In this document: positions 16,947 through 25,710 of the stretch, piece by piece
How the letters are laid out: the number at the start of each line of letters is the position of its first letter
Position numbering within the stretch: the first letter of the stretch is position 1
NCBI RefSeq assembly: GCF_022869165.1
Contig: NZ_CP094929.1
Location: forward strand, 992,001 to 1,056,000
Length of the DNA stretch: 64,000 bases
Direction: 5' to 3'
From: Sphaerochaeta associata
GTDB taxonomy: Bacteria; Spirochaetota; Spirochaetia; Sphaerochaetales; Sphaerochaetaceae
Translations under genes and position numbers: made by a program
The notes under the pieces: generated by a model
What the model was told of the DNA's origin: nothing
What the model saw: only the letters and a program-made list of their open reading frames with translations
Databases searched by the model: none

Positions 16947-18298
16947 AGATATTGATTGTTGATGATGAGCCTAATATTCGGGACCTGATGCATCGTTATC
17001 TGAGTCTGGACGGCATTGACAGTGATTGTGCAGAGAATGGTTTGTCTGCTCAACGCATGTTGGCTGAAGTTGCCTATGATGCATGTCTTGTAGACTTGAA
17101 AATGCCTGGCATGGATGGTCTTTCCTTGATCAGCTGGATTCGCAGTGAAGGGTTTCGCATGCCGATCATTATGATCAGCGCCCACGGGGAGATCACCGAT
17201 GCAGTCTGTGCCCTCAAGGAAGGCGCCCAGGACTATATCGTTAAACCCTTCGATCCTGAGGAGTTGGTCATCCGCCTGAAAAAGCTGGTGGAAGCCCAGC
17301 ACTTGAAGAACCTGGTTGAGAGTGAGACACGGAACAATACCGATGAGGACAAACAGATTTTTGTCGGTGAAAGTAATTCGATCAAGCGCATCAAGGATGT
17401 GATCGGTAAAATTTCCGATACCAACTCCACCGTTCTCATCACTGGAGAGAGCGGCACCGGAAAAGAGGTTGTGGCTCGGGAGATTCATGCTTCCAGCCCG
17501 GTCAAGGATGGTCCTTTTGTGGCCATCAATATCGGGGGAGTTCCTGAAAATCTTTTGGAAAGCGAGCTCTTCGGATATGAGAAAGGGGCATTCACCGGTG
17601 CAGCTTCTCGTAAGACGGGAATGTTCGAGCTCGCCAGCGGTGGAACGCTTTTCCTCGATGAAATCGGTGATATGCCGCTTTCGCTGCAGGTGAAAATCCT
17701 TCGCGTTTTGCAGGACAGGAAAATTACCAGACTTGGCGGTACTGCCGCCATGCCGATCAATGCCCGCATTATTGCCGCTACAAACAAGGACTTGGAGCAA
17801 CGTGTCCGTGATGGAGTCTTCCGTGAGGACCTGTTCTATCGCCTCAATGTCGTACGCATCGTCATACCTCCTTTACGGGAGCGCAGGGAGGATATCCCCT
17901 TGCTGGCTGCCGGAATCCTGAAACGGCTCAACCGTCAAATGGGCCATAAGGTTACCGGTTTCTCAGCCGATGCCTTGGCTTTGCTTTGCAGTCATGAGTT
18001 TTATGGCAATGTACGGGAACTGGAGAATATATTGGAGCGGGCTGTCATTTTCTCCAGCGGTGATGAGATTCAAAGTGACGATCTGGACCTGCGGGGTTCA
18101 GTCTCGCTGCATACCCAGTCCAAGGATGAACCAAAACTTTCCGATGCTGAGGCGAAGAGCCTGAAAGACGTGGAAATCGATGCTATCATCCGTGCACTGC
18201 ACCGCTGGGAGGGCAACCGCACCCGGGCGGCCGAGGAGTTGGGCATCAGCCGCCGCACCCTCATCAATAAAATTGCAGAGTACGATCTGAACCTTTAG
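16943..18298 (+). CDS. Sigma54-dependent response regulator (NtrC family)
   Basis: This 451-residue regulator has all three NtrC-type parts. The receiver (1-120) has DDE, phosphoacceptor Asp in LVDLKMPGMDG and Lys in IVKPF. The AAA domain (about 140-375) has Walker A GESGTGKE, the sigma54-contacting GAFTGA and Walker B GGTLFLDEIGD. The Fis-type helix-turn-helix is at the end (NRTRAAEELGISRRTLINKI). An intact GAFTGA means it should act with RpoN. Its targets are not visible here, because I found no convincing -24/-12 promoter in front of the efflux operon. It partners with the upstream kinase. Confidence 0.94.
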   Translation: MKILIVDDEPNIRDLMHRYLSLDGIDSDCAENGLSAQRMLAEVAYDACLVDLKMPGMDGLSLISWIRSEGFRMPIIMISAHGEITDAVCALKEGAQDYIVKPFDPEELVIRLKKLVEAQHLKNLVESETRNNTDEDKQIFVGESNSIKRIKDVIGKISDTNSTVLITGESGTGKEVVAREIHASSPVKDGPFVAINIGGVPENLLESELFGYEKGAFTGAASRKTGMFELASGGTLFLDEIGDMPLSLQVKILRVLQDRKITRLGGTAAMPINARIIAATNKDLEQRVRDGVFREDLFYRLNVVRIVIPPLRERREDIPLLAAGILKRLNRQMGHKVTGFSADALALLCSHEFYGNVRELENILERAVIFSSGDEIQSDDLDLRGSVSLHTQSKDEPKLSDAEAKSLKDVEIDAIIRALHRWEGNRTRAAEELGISRRTLINKIAEYDLNL

Positions 18299-18310
18299 AA
18301 GGAGTTGCGC

Positions 18311-20056
18311 GTGAAAACCTTACCCACATGGGACCTCACTCCCATTTATCCTGGCTGTGACAGCAAGGAGTTCTTATCCGATCTTCGTATTGTTGTAGCC
18401 GAATCAAAGGCATTGGAGGAGAGCCTCGGTACCGATTCAAGCGATTTGAAAGCGAATATCGAGCGCTATGAGCTGGTACTCGACTACTTGGAAAACCTCA
18501 ACGCATACAGTTCCGCCTGCCTTACCACTGATACTTCGAATCCACTTTTTCTCAAGGCGGTGAGCCAAGTTGAGGAAGCCTCTCTGGTAGTGCAACACCT
18601 GGAAGTGCTGTTTCTCAACTATTTGGCAACGCGGAAAGAGGAGGTTGCGAAGCGGACGAGTCAAGGCGGAGACCTTGCAGAGTATCGATTCCCCCTGCAT
18701 GAACTGCTACAAGAGCAGAAGCACCAAATGGCTCCTGAATTGGAGGCCCTTGCCAGCGACCTCGCTCGCTCTGGAACCGATGCTTTCTCCCGACTCCAGG
18801 AGTCCATGGGATCGAGTATCCATACTGAGTGGGATGAAAAGACGGATAAAACCGTCGTGCAATTGCGCAGCGATGCCACGAATGCCGACCGCAATGTCCG
18901 TAGGCGTGCGTTCGAAAAGGAGCTTGCTCTCTGGAAGGCTTATGAAGTGCCGTTCGCTGCAGCTCTGAACGGAGTGAAGGGGACGACGTTGACGCTGGAC
19001 AAGATGCGGGGTTTCACTTCTCCTTTGGACCGTTCTCTCTTTGAGTCACGCATCGATAGACCGATTCTTGACGCATTAATTTCCACTCTCGAACAAAGTA
19101 TTCCGCTTTTTCGCAAGTATTTGAAAAGAAAAGCCGAGTTACTCGGTCTTCCCGGCCTCAGTTTCTATGACTTATTCGCTCCGGTGGGAAAAGAAGGGAG
19201 CCATTTCTCCTACGACGAAGCTCATGCCTTCATCGTCAAGCAGTTCTCCACCTTCTCTGAAGAGATGGGTGCTTTTGCCGACCACGCTTTTAAGGCCCGA
19301 TGGATCGATCCCGAAAGCAGAAACGGGAAAGTGGGCGGAGCCTACGATACCGTTTTTCCCCTTGCCAGGCAAAGCCGGATCCTTTCGAATTTCGACTACA
19401 CCTACAGCGGGGTCTCGACCCTGGCTCATGAGCTGGGTCATGCATGGCATGACTCGGTGGTGCTTCCCAAAAGCAACCTGAAGAGGACCTATCCCATGAC
19501 ACTGGCGGAAACAGCCTCAATTTTCAGCGAGTTCCTCGTATTTCAGGGTGCTCTTGCTGAAAGCTCGTCAGAGCAGCGGTTGGCATTGGTTGAGCAGTTC
19601 GTCCAGGATGCAACCCAGGTATGCATCGACATTCTCAGCCGCTTCTACTTTGAATCGGAGGTTTTCGCAAGAAGACCTGAAGGAGAGTTGTCGGCAAGCG
19701 AGCTGTGTTCAATCATGGAGGAAGCCCAGAAGCGGACCTATGGCGATGGCTTGGTGGAGTACCACCCATACATGTGGGCGGCCAAAGGCCACTATTACTC
19801 CTCTGATTTCTCCTTCTACAACTACCCGTACGCTTTCGGCCAGTTGTTTGCCTTGGGGCTGTACGAGAAGAGCAGGCATGCCGGCTCTTCATTCCCCGAT
19901 CAATACAAGACATTGCTCGCAGCAACCGGAAGCTTTAGTGCCCGGGAAGTAGCTTCCCTGGTTGATATCGACCTTGCCGATCCTGGTTTCTGGCAGCAGG
20001 GTATGGCAGTCATCGCCACGTATATTGAAGAGTTGTGTGATGCGCCTCTTCATTGA
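18311..20056 (+). CDS. pepF: Oligoendopeptidase F
   Basis: This 581-residue M3-family zinc metallopeptidase cleaves short cytoplasmic peptides. The catalytic motif HELGH occurs in STLAHELGHAWH, with the downstream Glu in ETASIFSEFLVF. The size matches PepF (about 560-600). I choose the GTG at 18311 because GGAG ends 6 nt upstream; a TTG at 18305 would be too close to it. The gene lies 12 nt after the regulator. Its last 17 nt overlap the next gene. Grouping with nadE and an RNA methyltransferase seems to be housekeeping only. Confidence 0.92.
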   Translation: MKTLPTWDLTPIYPGCDSKEFLSDLRIVVAESKALEESLGTDSSDLKANIERYELVLDYLENLNAYSSACLTTDTSNPLFLKAVSQVEEASLVVQHLEVLFLNYLATRKEEVAKRTSQGGDLAEYRFPLHELLQEQKHQMAPELEALASDLARSGTDAFSRLQESMGSSIHTEWDEKTDKTVVQLRSDATNADRNVRRRAFEKELALWKAYEVPFAAALNGVKGTTLTLDKMRGFTSPLDRSLFESRIDRPILDALISTLEQSIPLFRKYLKRKAELLGLPGLSFYDLFAPVGKEGSHFSYDEAHAFIVKQFSTFSEEMGAFADHAFKARWIDPESRNGKVGGAYDTVFPLARQSRILSNFDYTYSGVSTLAHELGHAWHDSVVLPKSNLKRTYPMTLAETASIFSEFLVFQGALAESSSEQRLALVEQFVQDATQVCIDILSRFYFESEVFARRPEGELSASELCSIMEEAQKRTYGDGLVEYHPYMWAAKGHYYSSDFSFYNYPYAFGQLFALGLYEKSRHAGSSFPDQYKTLLAATGSFSAREVASLVDIDLADPGFWQQGMAVIATYIEELCDAPLH

Positions 20057-21191
20057 GAAGCTTATCAGCGGAGGAGACGGTCTTGCCATCGGAGAGGATG
20101 GAAAGAAGGTCTTTGTTGCGCAAACACTGCCGTCCGAGGTGGTTGAAGCCTCCCTTGAACAGACGAAGGGAGGCTATAACCTTGCCTCTGTCGATGCACT
20201 TGTTGAGGCGAGCGAGCATCGTGTACAACCTGCGTGTCCCTACTGGGGTATCTGCGGTGGTTGTGACTTCCAGTATGCCGATGCCGATTATCAGGCTCAA
20301 TGCAAACAGGAAATCGTAGTGGACAACCTCAGTCGATTGGGTGGTTTGGAACGAGGTTCCTACCACCTTGAGCCGACGGTGACCGGTCCTGCTTGGAACT
20401 ATCGAAACCGTGTCCGATTTCATGTGGACGTATCCAATAAACACGTTGGATTTCTCCAGCGCAAGTCTTCAAGCTTGGTACGCATCGAAAGCTGTCCAAT
20501 ATTGACAGGGCAGCTTAATGCCCTGCTTTCAGATTCCAAGCCATTGTTTGAAGCAGCCAGAAAATTGATGTTTGCCAATCGCGGGGGAAAAAGCAGGTAT
20601 CTGGAAGTCCCTGCGTTTGCTTCCGAGCGTAAAGTATCTCTTTTGGACAAGGAGATTGACATTACGGTAGGGGAAAAGCGCTTCTTTGTGACAAGCGAAG
20701 TGTTCTTCCAGTCAAACAGGTACCTGACAGCCGCTCTAGGTGAGTATGTGGCAGACAAGGCCATAGGCACCTCGGTCATGGATCTGTACAGCGGGGTAGG
20801 TACCTTCAGTGCATTTCTTGCCCAACCGGGTAGAAGGATTGTCGCAGTCGAACGGCAGAAGCAATGCCTTCAGTTGGCGAAAAAGCATCTCGGCGACTGT
20901 GAGTTTTACACCGATGCCGTAGAGGTGTGGGCCAAGCGCCAATACCCCAGCGTCGATACGGTGGTGGTCGACCCTCCTCGTACCGGGCTTGATCAGGGTG
21001 TACCCTCCTTGATTGCTTCCTGGAAGCCACAGCGTATCGTGTATGTGTCCTGCAACAGCGTTACGCTTGCACGAGACTTGCAACGGTTTGCTTCCGAGGG
21101 CTACACTGTCACTACGGTCAGGGTGTTTGATCTCTACCCCCAAACGTTCCACCATGAGGTGGTGGTAGTCCTCGACCGCAGGGAGAACTGA
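20040..21191 (+). CDS. RNA (uracil-5-)-methyltransferase, TrmA/RlmD family
   Basis: This 383-residue SAM-dependent enzyme should make 5-methyluridine in rRNA or tRNA. It has an N-terminal TRAM-like segment and the iron-sulfur cluster cysteines CPYWGICGGCDFQY. The SAM site is VMDLYSGVGTFSAFLAQ, the proline motif is DPPRTGL and the catalytic cysteine is in YVSCNSVTLARDL. The 4Fe-4S motif suggests an RlmCD-like rRNA enzyme rather than TrmA, but the exact target base cannot be told. The ATG at 20040 overlaps pepF by 17 nt. nadE starts 2 nt after the stop. Confidence 0.87.
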   Translation: MRLFIEKLISGGDGLAIGEDGKKVFVAQTLPSEVVEASLEQTKGGYNLASVDALVEASEHRVQPACPYWGICGGCDFQYADADYQAQCKQEIVVDNLSRLGGLERGSYHLEPTVTGPAWNYRNRVRFHVDVSNKHVGFLQRKSSSLVRIESCPILTGQLNALLSDSKPLFEAARKLMFANRGGKSRYLEVPAFASERKVSLLDKEIDITVGEKRFFVTSEVFFQSNRYLTAALGEYVADKAIGTSVMDLYSGVGTFSAFLAQPGRRIVAVERQKQCLQLAKKHLGDCEFYTDAVEVWAKRQYPSVDTVVVDPPRTGLDQGVPSLIASWKPQRIVYVSCNSVTLARDLQRFASEGYTVTTVRVFDLYPQTFHHEVVVVLDRREN

Positions 21192-21193
21192 GA

Positions 21194-23101
21194 ATGAAAG
21201 ACGGGTTTATCAAATGTGCTGTAGCCTCCGCCCAGGTCAAGGTTGCCGATTGTCTGTTCAATACCCAAACTGTACTGCAGCTTATGCGTCAAGCCGAGAA
21301 AGAGCAGGTACGTCTCCTCGTTCTTCCGGAATTGGTTACCAGCTCCTATACCTGTGCCGATTTATTTTTACAGCAATCACTGCAAACCGGGTGTCTTGAG
21401 GCTGTTGCTGCTATTGTCGAAGAGAGCAAGGATTGTGAACTTCTCTTGGTCTTCGGTTCCGCCTTGGTCGTCGAAGGCAATTTGTATAACTGTGCCGTGG
21501 TGGTTCACAAGGGAGTAATCCTTGGTGTAGTGCCCAAGCAGCATCTGCCCAATTATCAGGAGTTCTACGAAAAACGATGGTTCTGCACCCCAAGAGATGG
21601 TAACCGTGAAATTACCCTCCTTGGACAGACTGTGTGGTTCGGTACTCGCTTGCTCTTTCAGAACGTTGAGATTCGTGAGTTTGTCCTGGCCTGTGAAATC
21701 TGCGAGGACCTATGGGTACCCGACTCGCCCGGCATAGGATACGCTTTGGCCGGAGCTACAGTCATCACCAACTGCTCTGCCAGTGATGAGCTGGTGGGCA
21801 AGGAGGAGTACCGACGAAGCCTGGTTGCCGGTCAGAGCGCCAAGCTCGTGTGTGCATATTTGTACAGCAATGCCGGAGAGGGCGAGTCTTCGACGGACTT
21901 GGTCTTTACTCCGCATAATCTCATCTACGAGAACGGTTTGCAGCTTGCCCAGTCGTATGGAATTTCCAATACGCTGTTGATAACCGAGATCGATGTACAG
22001 AAGCTTGCACTCGAACGCATCAGGATGCAGACCTTCAACGCGGATAGGAGTGCCTACCGAACGATCTCCTTCTCTTGGAAGGTCGGTACCTGCAGTCTTA
22101 CCCGTTTTATCGATAAGGCTCCCTTCGTTCCTTCCGATGAAGCAAACCGCAGCGAGCGCTGTGAAAAGATTCTGATGCTCCAAGCCCTTGGCTTGAAGCA
22201 GAGGCTTGCCCACACCCAATCCAAATCGGTTGTGGTGGGGCTCTCCGGTGGACTCGATTCAACACTGGCCTTATTGGTCTGTGTACGGGCCTTCGACTTG
22301 TTGTCTCTGGATCGCAGTGGCATAGTGGCTGTGACCATGCCCGGTTTTGGGACTACCAAACGTACCAAAGGCAATGCAGTACAGCTTGCCAAGGCCTTGG
22401 GAGTCGAGCTGAAAACCATTTCCATTGCAAAGGCTGTCAGGCAGCACTTCAAGGATATCGGTCATGATCCGGCGGTGTTGGATGTCACCTATGAGAACAG
22501 TCAGGCCCGCGAGAGGACCCAGATATTGATGGATTTGGCCAATTCATTGAATGCCTTGGTGGTTGGTACCGGCGACCTGAGCGAGCTCGCTCTCGGGTGG
22601 GCGACTTACAACGGTGATCATATGTCGATGTACGGGGTGAATGCATCGGTTCCCAAGACGTTGGTCCGTCACCTGGTAAAGCATGTTGCCTCTCAGAGCG
22701 ATCCAGAGCTGAAAAAGGTTCTGCTCGATATTGCAGCTACTCCGGTCAGCCCTGAACTGCTGCCGGCCAGCAGTGATGGAACCATCATGCAAGTGACCGA
22801 GGACATCGTCGGACCGTATGAATTGCACGACTTTTTTCTCTACCATGCCATCAGATGGGGTTTCGGTCCGCAAAAGGTCTATCGCTTGGCTTCCCTTGCC
22901 TTTGCCGGCGAGTATGATGATGCTTTCATACTTCGTTGGATGAAGACTTTCTATCGCCGCTTCTTCAGCCAACAGTTCAAGCGATCCTGTCTGCCGGACG
23001 GGCCGAAAATCGGCTCTCTCGCCCTCTCACCCCGTGGGGATTGGCGTATGAGCAGCGATGCTTCCTATACGCTTTGGAAGCGGGAACTCGATACTTTGTG
23101 A
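21194..23101 (+). CDS. nadE: Glutamine-dependent NAD+ synthetase
   Basis: This 635-residue fusion makes NAD from deamido-NAD, ATP and glutamine. Residues 1-270 are a nitrilase-type glutaminase with the Glu-Lys-Cys triad in VLPELV, VPKQHLPNY and ACEICEDLW. The synthetase part has the PP-loop VGLSGGLDST, then GTGDLSELALGWATYNGDHMS split across the NAD site. The length fits the bacterial two-domain form. GGGAG lies 9 nt before the ATG. It closes the pepF operon, with only a weak terminator-like hairpin downstream. Confidence 0.94.
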   Translation: MKDGFIKCAVASAQVKVADCLFNTQTVLQLMRQAEKEQVRLLVLPELVTSSYTCADLFLQQSLQTGCLEAVAAIVEESKDCELLLVFGSALVVEGNLYNCAVVVHKGVILGVVPKQHLPNYQEFYEKRWFCTPRDGNREITLLGQTVWFGTRLLFQNVEIREFVLACEICEDLWVPDSPGIGYALAGATVITNCSASDELVGKEEYRRSLVAGQSAKLVCAYLYSNAGEGESSTDLVFTPHNLIYENGLQLAQSYGISNTLLITEIDVQKLALERIRMQTFNADRSAYRTISFSWKVGTCSLTRFIDKAPFVPSDEANRSERCEKILMLQALGLKQRLAHTQSKSVVVGLSGGLDSTLALLVCVRAFDLLSLDRSGIVAVTMPGFGTTKRTKGNAVQLAKALGVELKTISIAKAVRQHFKDIGHDPAVLDVTYENSQARERTQILMDLANSLNALVVGTGDLSELALGWATYNGDHMSMYGVNASVPKTLVRHLVKHVASQSDPELKKVLLDIAATPVSPELLPASSDGTIMQVTEDIVGPYELHDFFLYHAIRWGFGPQKVYRLASLAFAGEYDDAFILRWMKTFYRRFFSQQFKRSCLPDGPKIGSLALSPRGDWRMSSDASYTLWKRELDTL

Positions 23102-23131
23102 AGTTATAGCAAAATAGTACAAGAATTCAAC

Positions 23132-23150
23132 AAAGAATTCCTCATTCTTT
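23132..23150 (+). terminator. Weak terminator-like hairpin after nadE
   Basis: AAAGAAT and ATTCTTT pair around TCCTC and lead into TTTTG. The 7-bp stem is AT-rich, so termination may be partial. The rest of 23102-23203 holds a direct repeat of AGAATTC and the leader of the next gene. Confidence 0.4.
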
Positions 23151-23203
23151 TGTAGTAATCAGTATTCGATTGCTGTTATAGAGATGAGGAGTAACTACAC
23201 CAC

Positions 23204-23824
23204 ATGCGAAACAAGTCTCTGGCCGTGTTGGTCATCCTATGTGTTTTGCTTCCTGTCTCCGTTGGAGCAAGGAGCTTGTTGAACGTCAGTCTTGGGTTTG
23301 GAGCCGCCTACTCACCTGATGAAGGGACCGATTTCTCATTGGGCATGGAAAATCCGGATAATTGGTTGTTCGGTGGAGAGATCAGTGCCCGATTTGCCTT
23401 CATTCAGGCTCAGGCGATGATTTTCCCGATTGAGTGTACAAAGGATGAGTCAGGGGTGTTGATGATCGGCATGGGTTCTTTGAGCCTTCCAATTGTCGGT
23501 TCCTTGATTGCGCTGGAACTCGGTGCAGGTGTGGGCGTGACATACGTCCCGACCAATACAGCCGATTCACGTGCATATTATGCTTTGCCTCATGGAGCCA
23601 AGGCCGATGCCGAGGATATAACCTTCAGCGAAGCAGTTTGGGAGAGTCCGGTGTATCTGCAGGCGGGAATTGGAACCGAGATAGGTCCAATCGGCGTGAA
23701 ATTGCGGTATTTGATGGAAAGTCAGGAGACAGTAGGTTCAGTGTTGGCTTCTGATGCATGGTGGGGCGCTTTTGCAATAGAAAAGGGAACTCTTTCCCTT
23801 GCGTTGGCATTAAAAATGTTCTAG
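23204..23824 (+). CDS. Small predicted outer-membrane beta-barrel protein A
   Basis: I do not recognise a named family for this 206-residue protein. Residues 1-23 are a signal peptide (ending SVGAR or nearby). The rest is a series of amphipathic strands rich in Gly and aromatics (LNVSLGFGAAYS, EISARFAF, ALELGAGVGVTY) and ends in Phe (LSLALALKMF), like an 8-stranded barrel. GAGGAG lies 12 nt before the ATG, a long spacing. The next gene has a matching signal peptide (CVLLP core), similar size and the same beta pattern, so the two are probably diverged tandem duplicates. Confidence 0.7.
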   Translation: MRNKSLAVLVILCVLLPVSVGARSLLNVSLGFGAAYSPDEGTDFSLGMENPDNWLFGGEISARFAFIQAQAMIFPIECTKDESGVLMIGMGSLSLPIVGSLIALELGAGVGVTYVPTNTADSRAYYALPHGAKADAEDITFSEAVWESPVYLQAGIGTEIGPIGVKLRYLMESQETVGSVLASDAWWGAFAIEKGTLSLALALKMF

Positions 23825-23877
23825 ATTTAGAACACAATCGCGTATATGGCAGGAAAACTGGCAAAAAGGGGTACGAT

Positions 23878-24513
23878 ATGAAGAGAAAGTTTTTGGTAAC
23901 ATTGCTTGTCGTGTGTGTTTTGCTTCCTGCAGCCCTCAGTGCTGCAATCGTTGATCTGAGTCTTGGTGCTACTGCGCAGTACAACAAGAATCTTGGTGAA
24001 ATCAAGACAGACATGGACAACGAGGATTTTTGGCCCGGTCTTGGGGATTTTAAAAACTACACCATCGGTGCCGATGTAAGAATCAAGCTTCTTATTGCCG
24101 AAGTCGATGTAGTTGGAACTTTTGCAAATACCACTGTCAGCGGTGTTGATTACACTGAGATTTCCGCCCTGACCACAGCCGGCATCTCCCTCGACCTGCT
24201 TGGGTTTGCTCGTCTTGGCTTTGGCTTGGGACCCCGCTTCCGTGTCTTGATTGACGACGCTGGTAAGGCCAAGGTAATTGCAAGCGACAATTCCACTGTA
24301 GGAACTTGGCAGAACTTTGGTGATGCTTTCATCAAATCCCCTGTTGCTTATCGTGCAACGGTTGACTTCAATCTCGGCAGTCTGATGCTGGGCCTGAACT
24401 ACACCCTTGATACGCTCTACACTTTTGAGAATGCACAGGAAGTGAACAAGCTCTTTGATGCCGATATGGACAATGGCAAATTCGGTGTCTCCCTGCTTTT
24501 CTCACTATTATAG
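23878..24513 (+). CDS. Small predicted outer-membrane beta-barrel protein B
   Basis: This 211-residue protein resembles its upstream neighbour: signal peptide MKRKFLVTLLVVCVLLPAALS, then strands such as VDLSLGATAQY, IGADVRIKLL, GFARLGFGLGPRFR and GSLMLGLNYTLDT, ending in LLFSLL. Near residues 44-52 it has MDNEDFW, where protein A has MENPDNW, which supports a common origin. AAGGGG lies 7 nt before the ATG. A strong terminator closes the pair. Function is unknown; a small barrel at the outer membrane is inferred only from pattern. Confidence 0.72.
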   Translation: MKRKFLVTLLVVCVLLPAALSAAIVDLSLGATAQYNKNLGEIKTDMDNEDFWPGLGDFKNYTIGADVRIKLLIAEVDVVGTFANTTVSGVDYTEISALTTAGISLDLLGFARLGFGLGPRFRVLIDDAGKAKVIASDNSTVGTWQNFGDAFIKSPVAYRATVDFNLGSLMLGLNYTLDTLYTFENAQEVNKLFDADMDNGKFGVSLLFSLL

Positions 24514-24531
24514 AAATTGACCAATCATTTG

Positions 24532-24567
24532 CTCAGGCCCGGAGAAATCCGGGCCTGAGTTGCTTTT
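24532..24567 (+). terminator. Strong Rho-independent terminator
   Basis: An 11-bp perfect stem (CTCAGGCCCGG with CCGGGCCTGAG) around AGAAAT is followed by TTGCTTTT. It ends the barrel A-B transcript. Confidence 0.92.
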
Positions 24568-24611
24568 CCGCTTCGCCCAAGTGTGGTACATTTGCCTAGA
24601 GGAGTTCAGTC

Positions 24612-24938
24612 ATGGCCAAGAAAGGATTTTTTCATGCATTCTTGTCGTCGATCACCGTTGCGATACTTTCGTTTTTCATTATGTACTTCTTCATCCCCAG
24701 CATGAGCATGCAGTTTCTCGGGGTGAGCTTTGCCTTGCGTAAGGGTTCGGTGAACGCCCAGGTCCTGACTGCCTTGGAGGCTGTGAAGGTGAATCCTGAG
24801 TTTTCGCAGGAAGCCTTCGATCGGCTTCAGTCACTGCTCTCGAGCCCTGAAGTCCAACAGCGGCTCAAGGATGCAGCAAAACAAGGACAGCAAGCCCTTG
24901 AGGATGCGGTGAAGAACGTGTCGGAAATGGCAAAATGA
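24612..24938 (+). CDS. Small membrane-anchored protein of unknown function
   Basis: This 108-residue protein has one N-terminal TM segment (residues 7-28, FHAFLSSITVAILSFFIMYF) and a soluble helical C-terminus with high Gln and Glu content (SPEVQQRLKDAAKQGQQAL). I do not recognise a family. AGGAG lies 8 nt before the ATG, and the stop overlaps the next start as ATGA, so it is translationally coupled to the PhnP-like gene and heads the polA-coaE operon. A TGGTACATT extended -10 lies at 24583-24591, about 20 nt before the ATG. The helix probably faces the periplasm or cytoplasm as a coiled coil. Confidence 0.75.
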   Translation: MAKKGFFHAFLSSITVAILSFFIMYFFIPSMSMQFLGVSFALRKGSVNAQVLTALEAVKVNPEFSQEAFDRLQSLLSSPEVQQRLKDAAKQGQQALEDAVKNVSEMAK

Positions 24939-25708
24939 GTCAATTGGACGTTACATTTCTCGGAACTGGAACCAGCCACGGCATTCCCGTCATAGGGTGC
25001 AGCTGCCCTGTCTGCACCTCCTGCGACCCCCGCGATACACGCTATCGTGCAAGTATCCTGCTTCAGAGTGAGATTTTCAATATCTTGGTTGACACCTCTC
25101 CCGAGTTCAGGCTCCAGGCCCTGAGAGCAGGTTTGAAAAGTCTCGACGCTGTATTCTATACCCATGATCATGCCGATCACTTCAACGGGATTGATGACTT
25201 GAGGGTGTTTTGCAAAGATCACAGTCTGCCGGTATACTGTAAAGAGGATGTGGCCCTCGCAATTCAAAGTCGGTTCAGCTACGTTCTCAACGGTGATGAT
25301 ATCGCCGGGGGGATCCCGCATCTGGATTTAAGGATTCTCAAACCGTTTGAAGAGGTTGAAATCGGCAATTTCAAGGTAATGCCCATTCCAGTTCTGCATG
25401 GAAAGCGGGAGATATTTGCCTTTCGCATCGGCTCGTTCGCCTATGCGACCGACTGCAGTGAAGTACCAGAGCGGAGCCTGCCTTACTTTGAAGGGCTCGA
25501 TGCCTTGGTGGTGGGAGCATTGCGCTATTGGCCCCATCCCACCCACTACAGTGTCTTTGAAGCGGTAGCCTTTGGGCGCAAGGTCGGGGCCAAACGGGTG
25601 TATTTCACTCATTTGAGCCATGGCCTGAGCCACGCTACGCTGTCTGCCGAGCTGCCCGAGGGATTTTCGGTGGCCTATGATATGCTGCATATAGCAGTAG
25701 GGAGTTGA
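24935..25708 (+). CDS. Metallo-beta-lactamase-fold phosphodiesterase, PhnP-like
   Basis: This 257-residue hydrolase has the di-metal motif HDHADH (in YTHDHADHFNGIDDLR), plus downstream metal ligands in PIPVLHG, YATDCSEV and FTHLSHG. The N-terminal GTGTSHGIPVIGC and the cysteine cluster CSCPVCTSC are typical of PhnP-type enzymes, which cleave cyclic phosphodiesters and bind a structural zinc. No phosphonate genes lie nearby, so the substrate is open. It starts inside the stop of the preceding gene and ends 2 nt before polA. Confidence 0.88.
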   Translation: MSQLDVTFLGTGTSHGIPVIGCSCPVCTSCDPRDTRYRASILLQSEIFNILVDTSPEFRLQALRAGLKSLDAVFYTHDHADHFNGIDDLRVFCKDHSLPVYCKEDVALAIQSRFSYVLNGDDIAGGIPHLDLRILKPFEEVEIGNFKVMPIPVLHGKREIFAFRIGSFAYATDCSEVPERSLPYFEGLDALVVGALRYWPHPTHYSVFEAVAFGRKVGAKRVYFTHLSHGLSHATLSAELPEGFSVAYDMLHIAVGS

Positions 25709-25710
25709 AT

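Noticed and set aside
16652-17800. Open frame of 382 codons opposite the kinase-regulator pair
   Set aside because: It spans the junction of two conserved genes and has no supporting features.
23174-23182. Extended -10 TGTTATAGA as promoter of barrel protein A
   Set aside because: The predicted start near 23189 would cut off the gene's own GAGGAG ribosome site, so the real promoter is probably further upstream.
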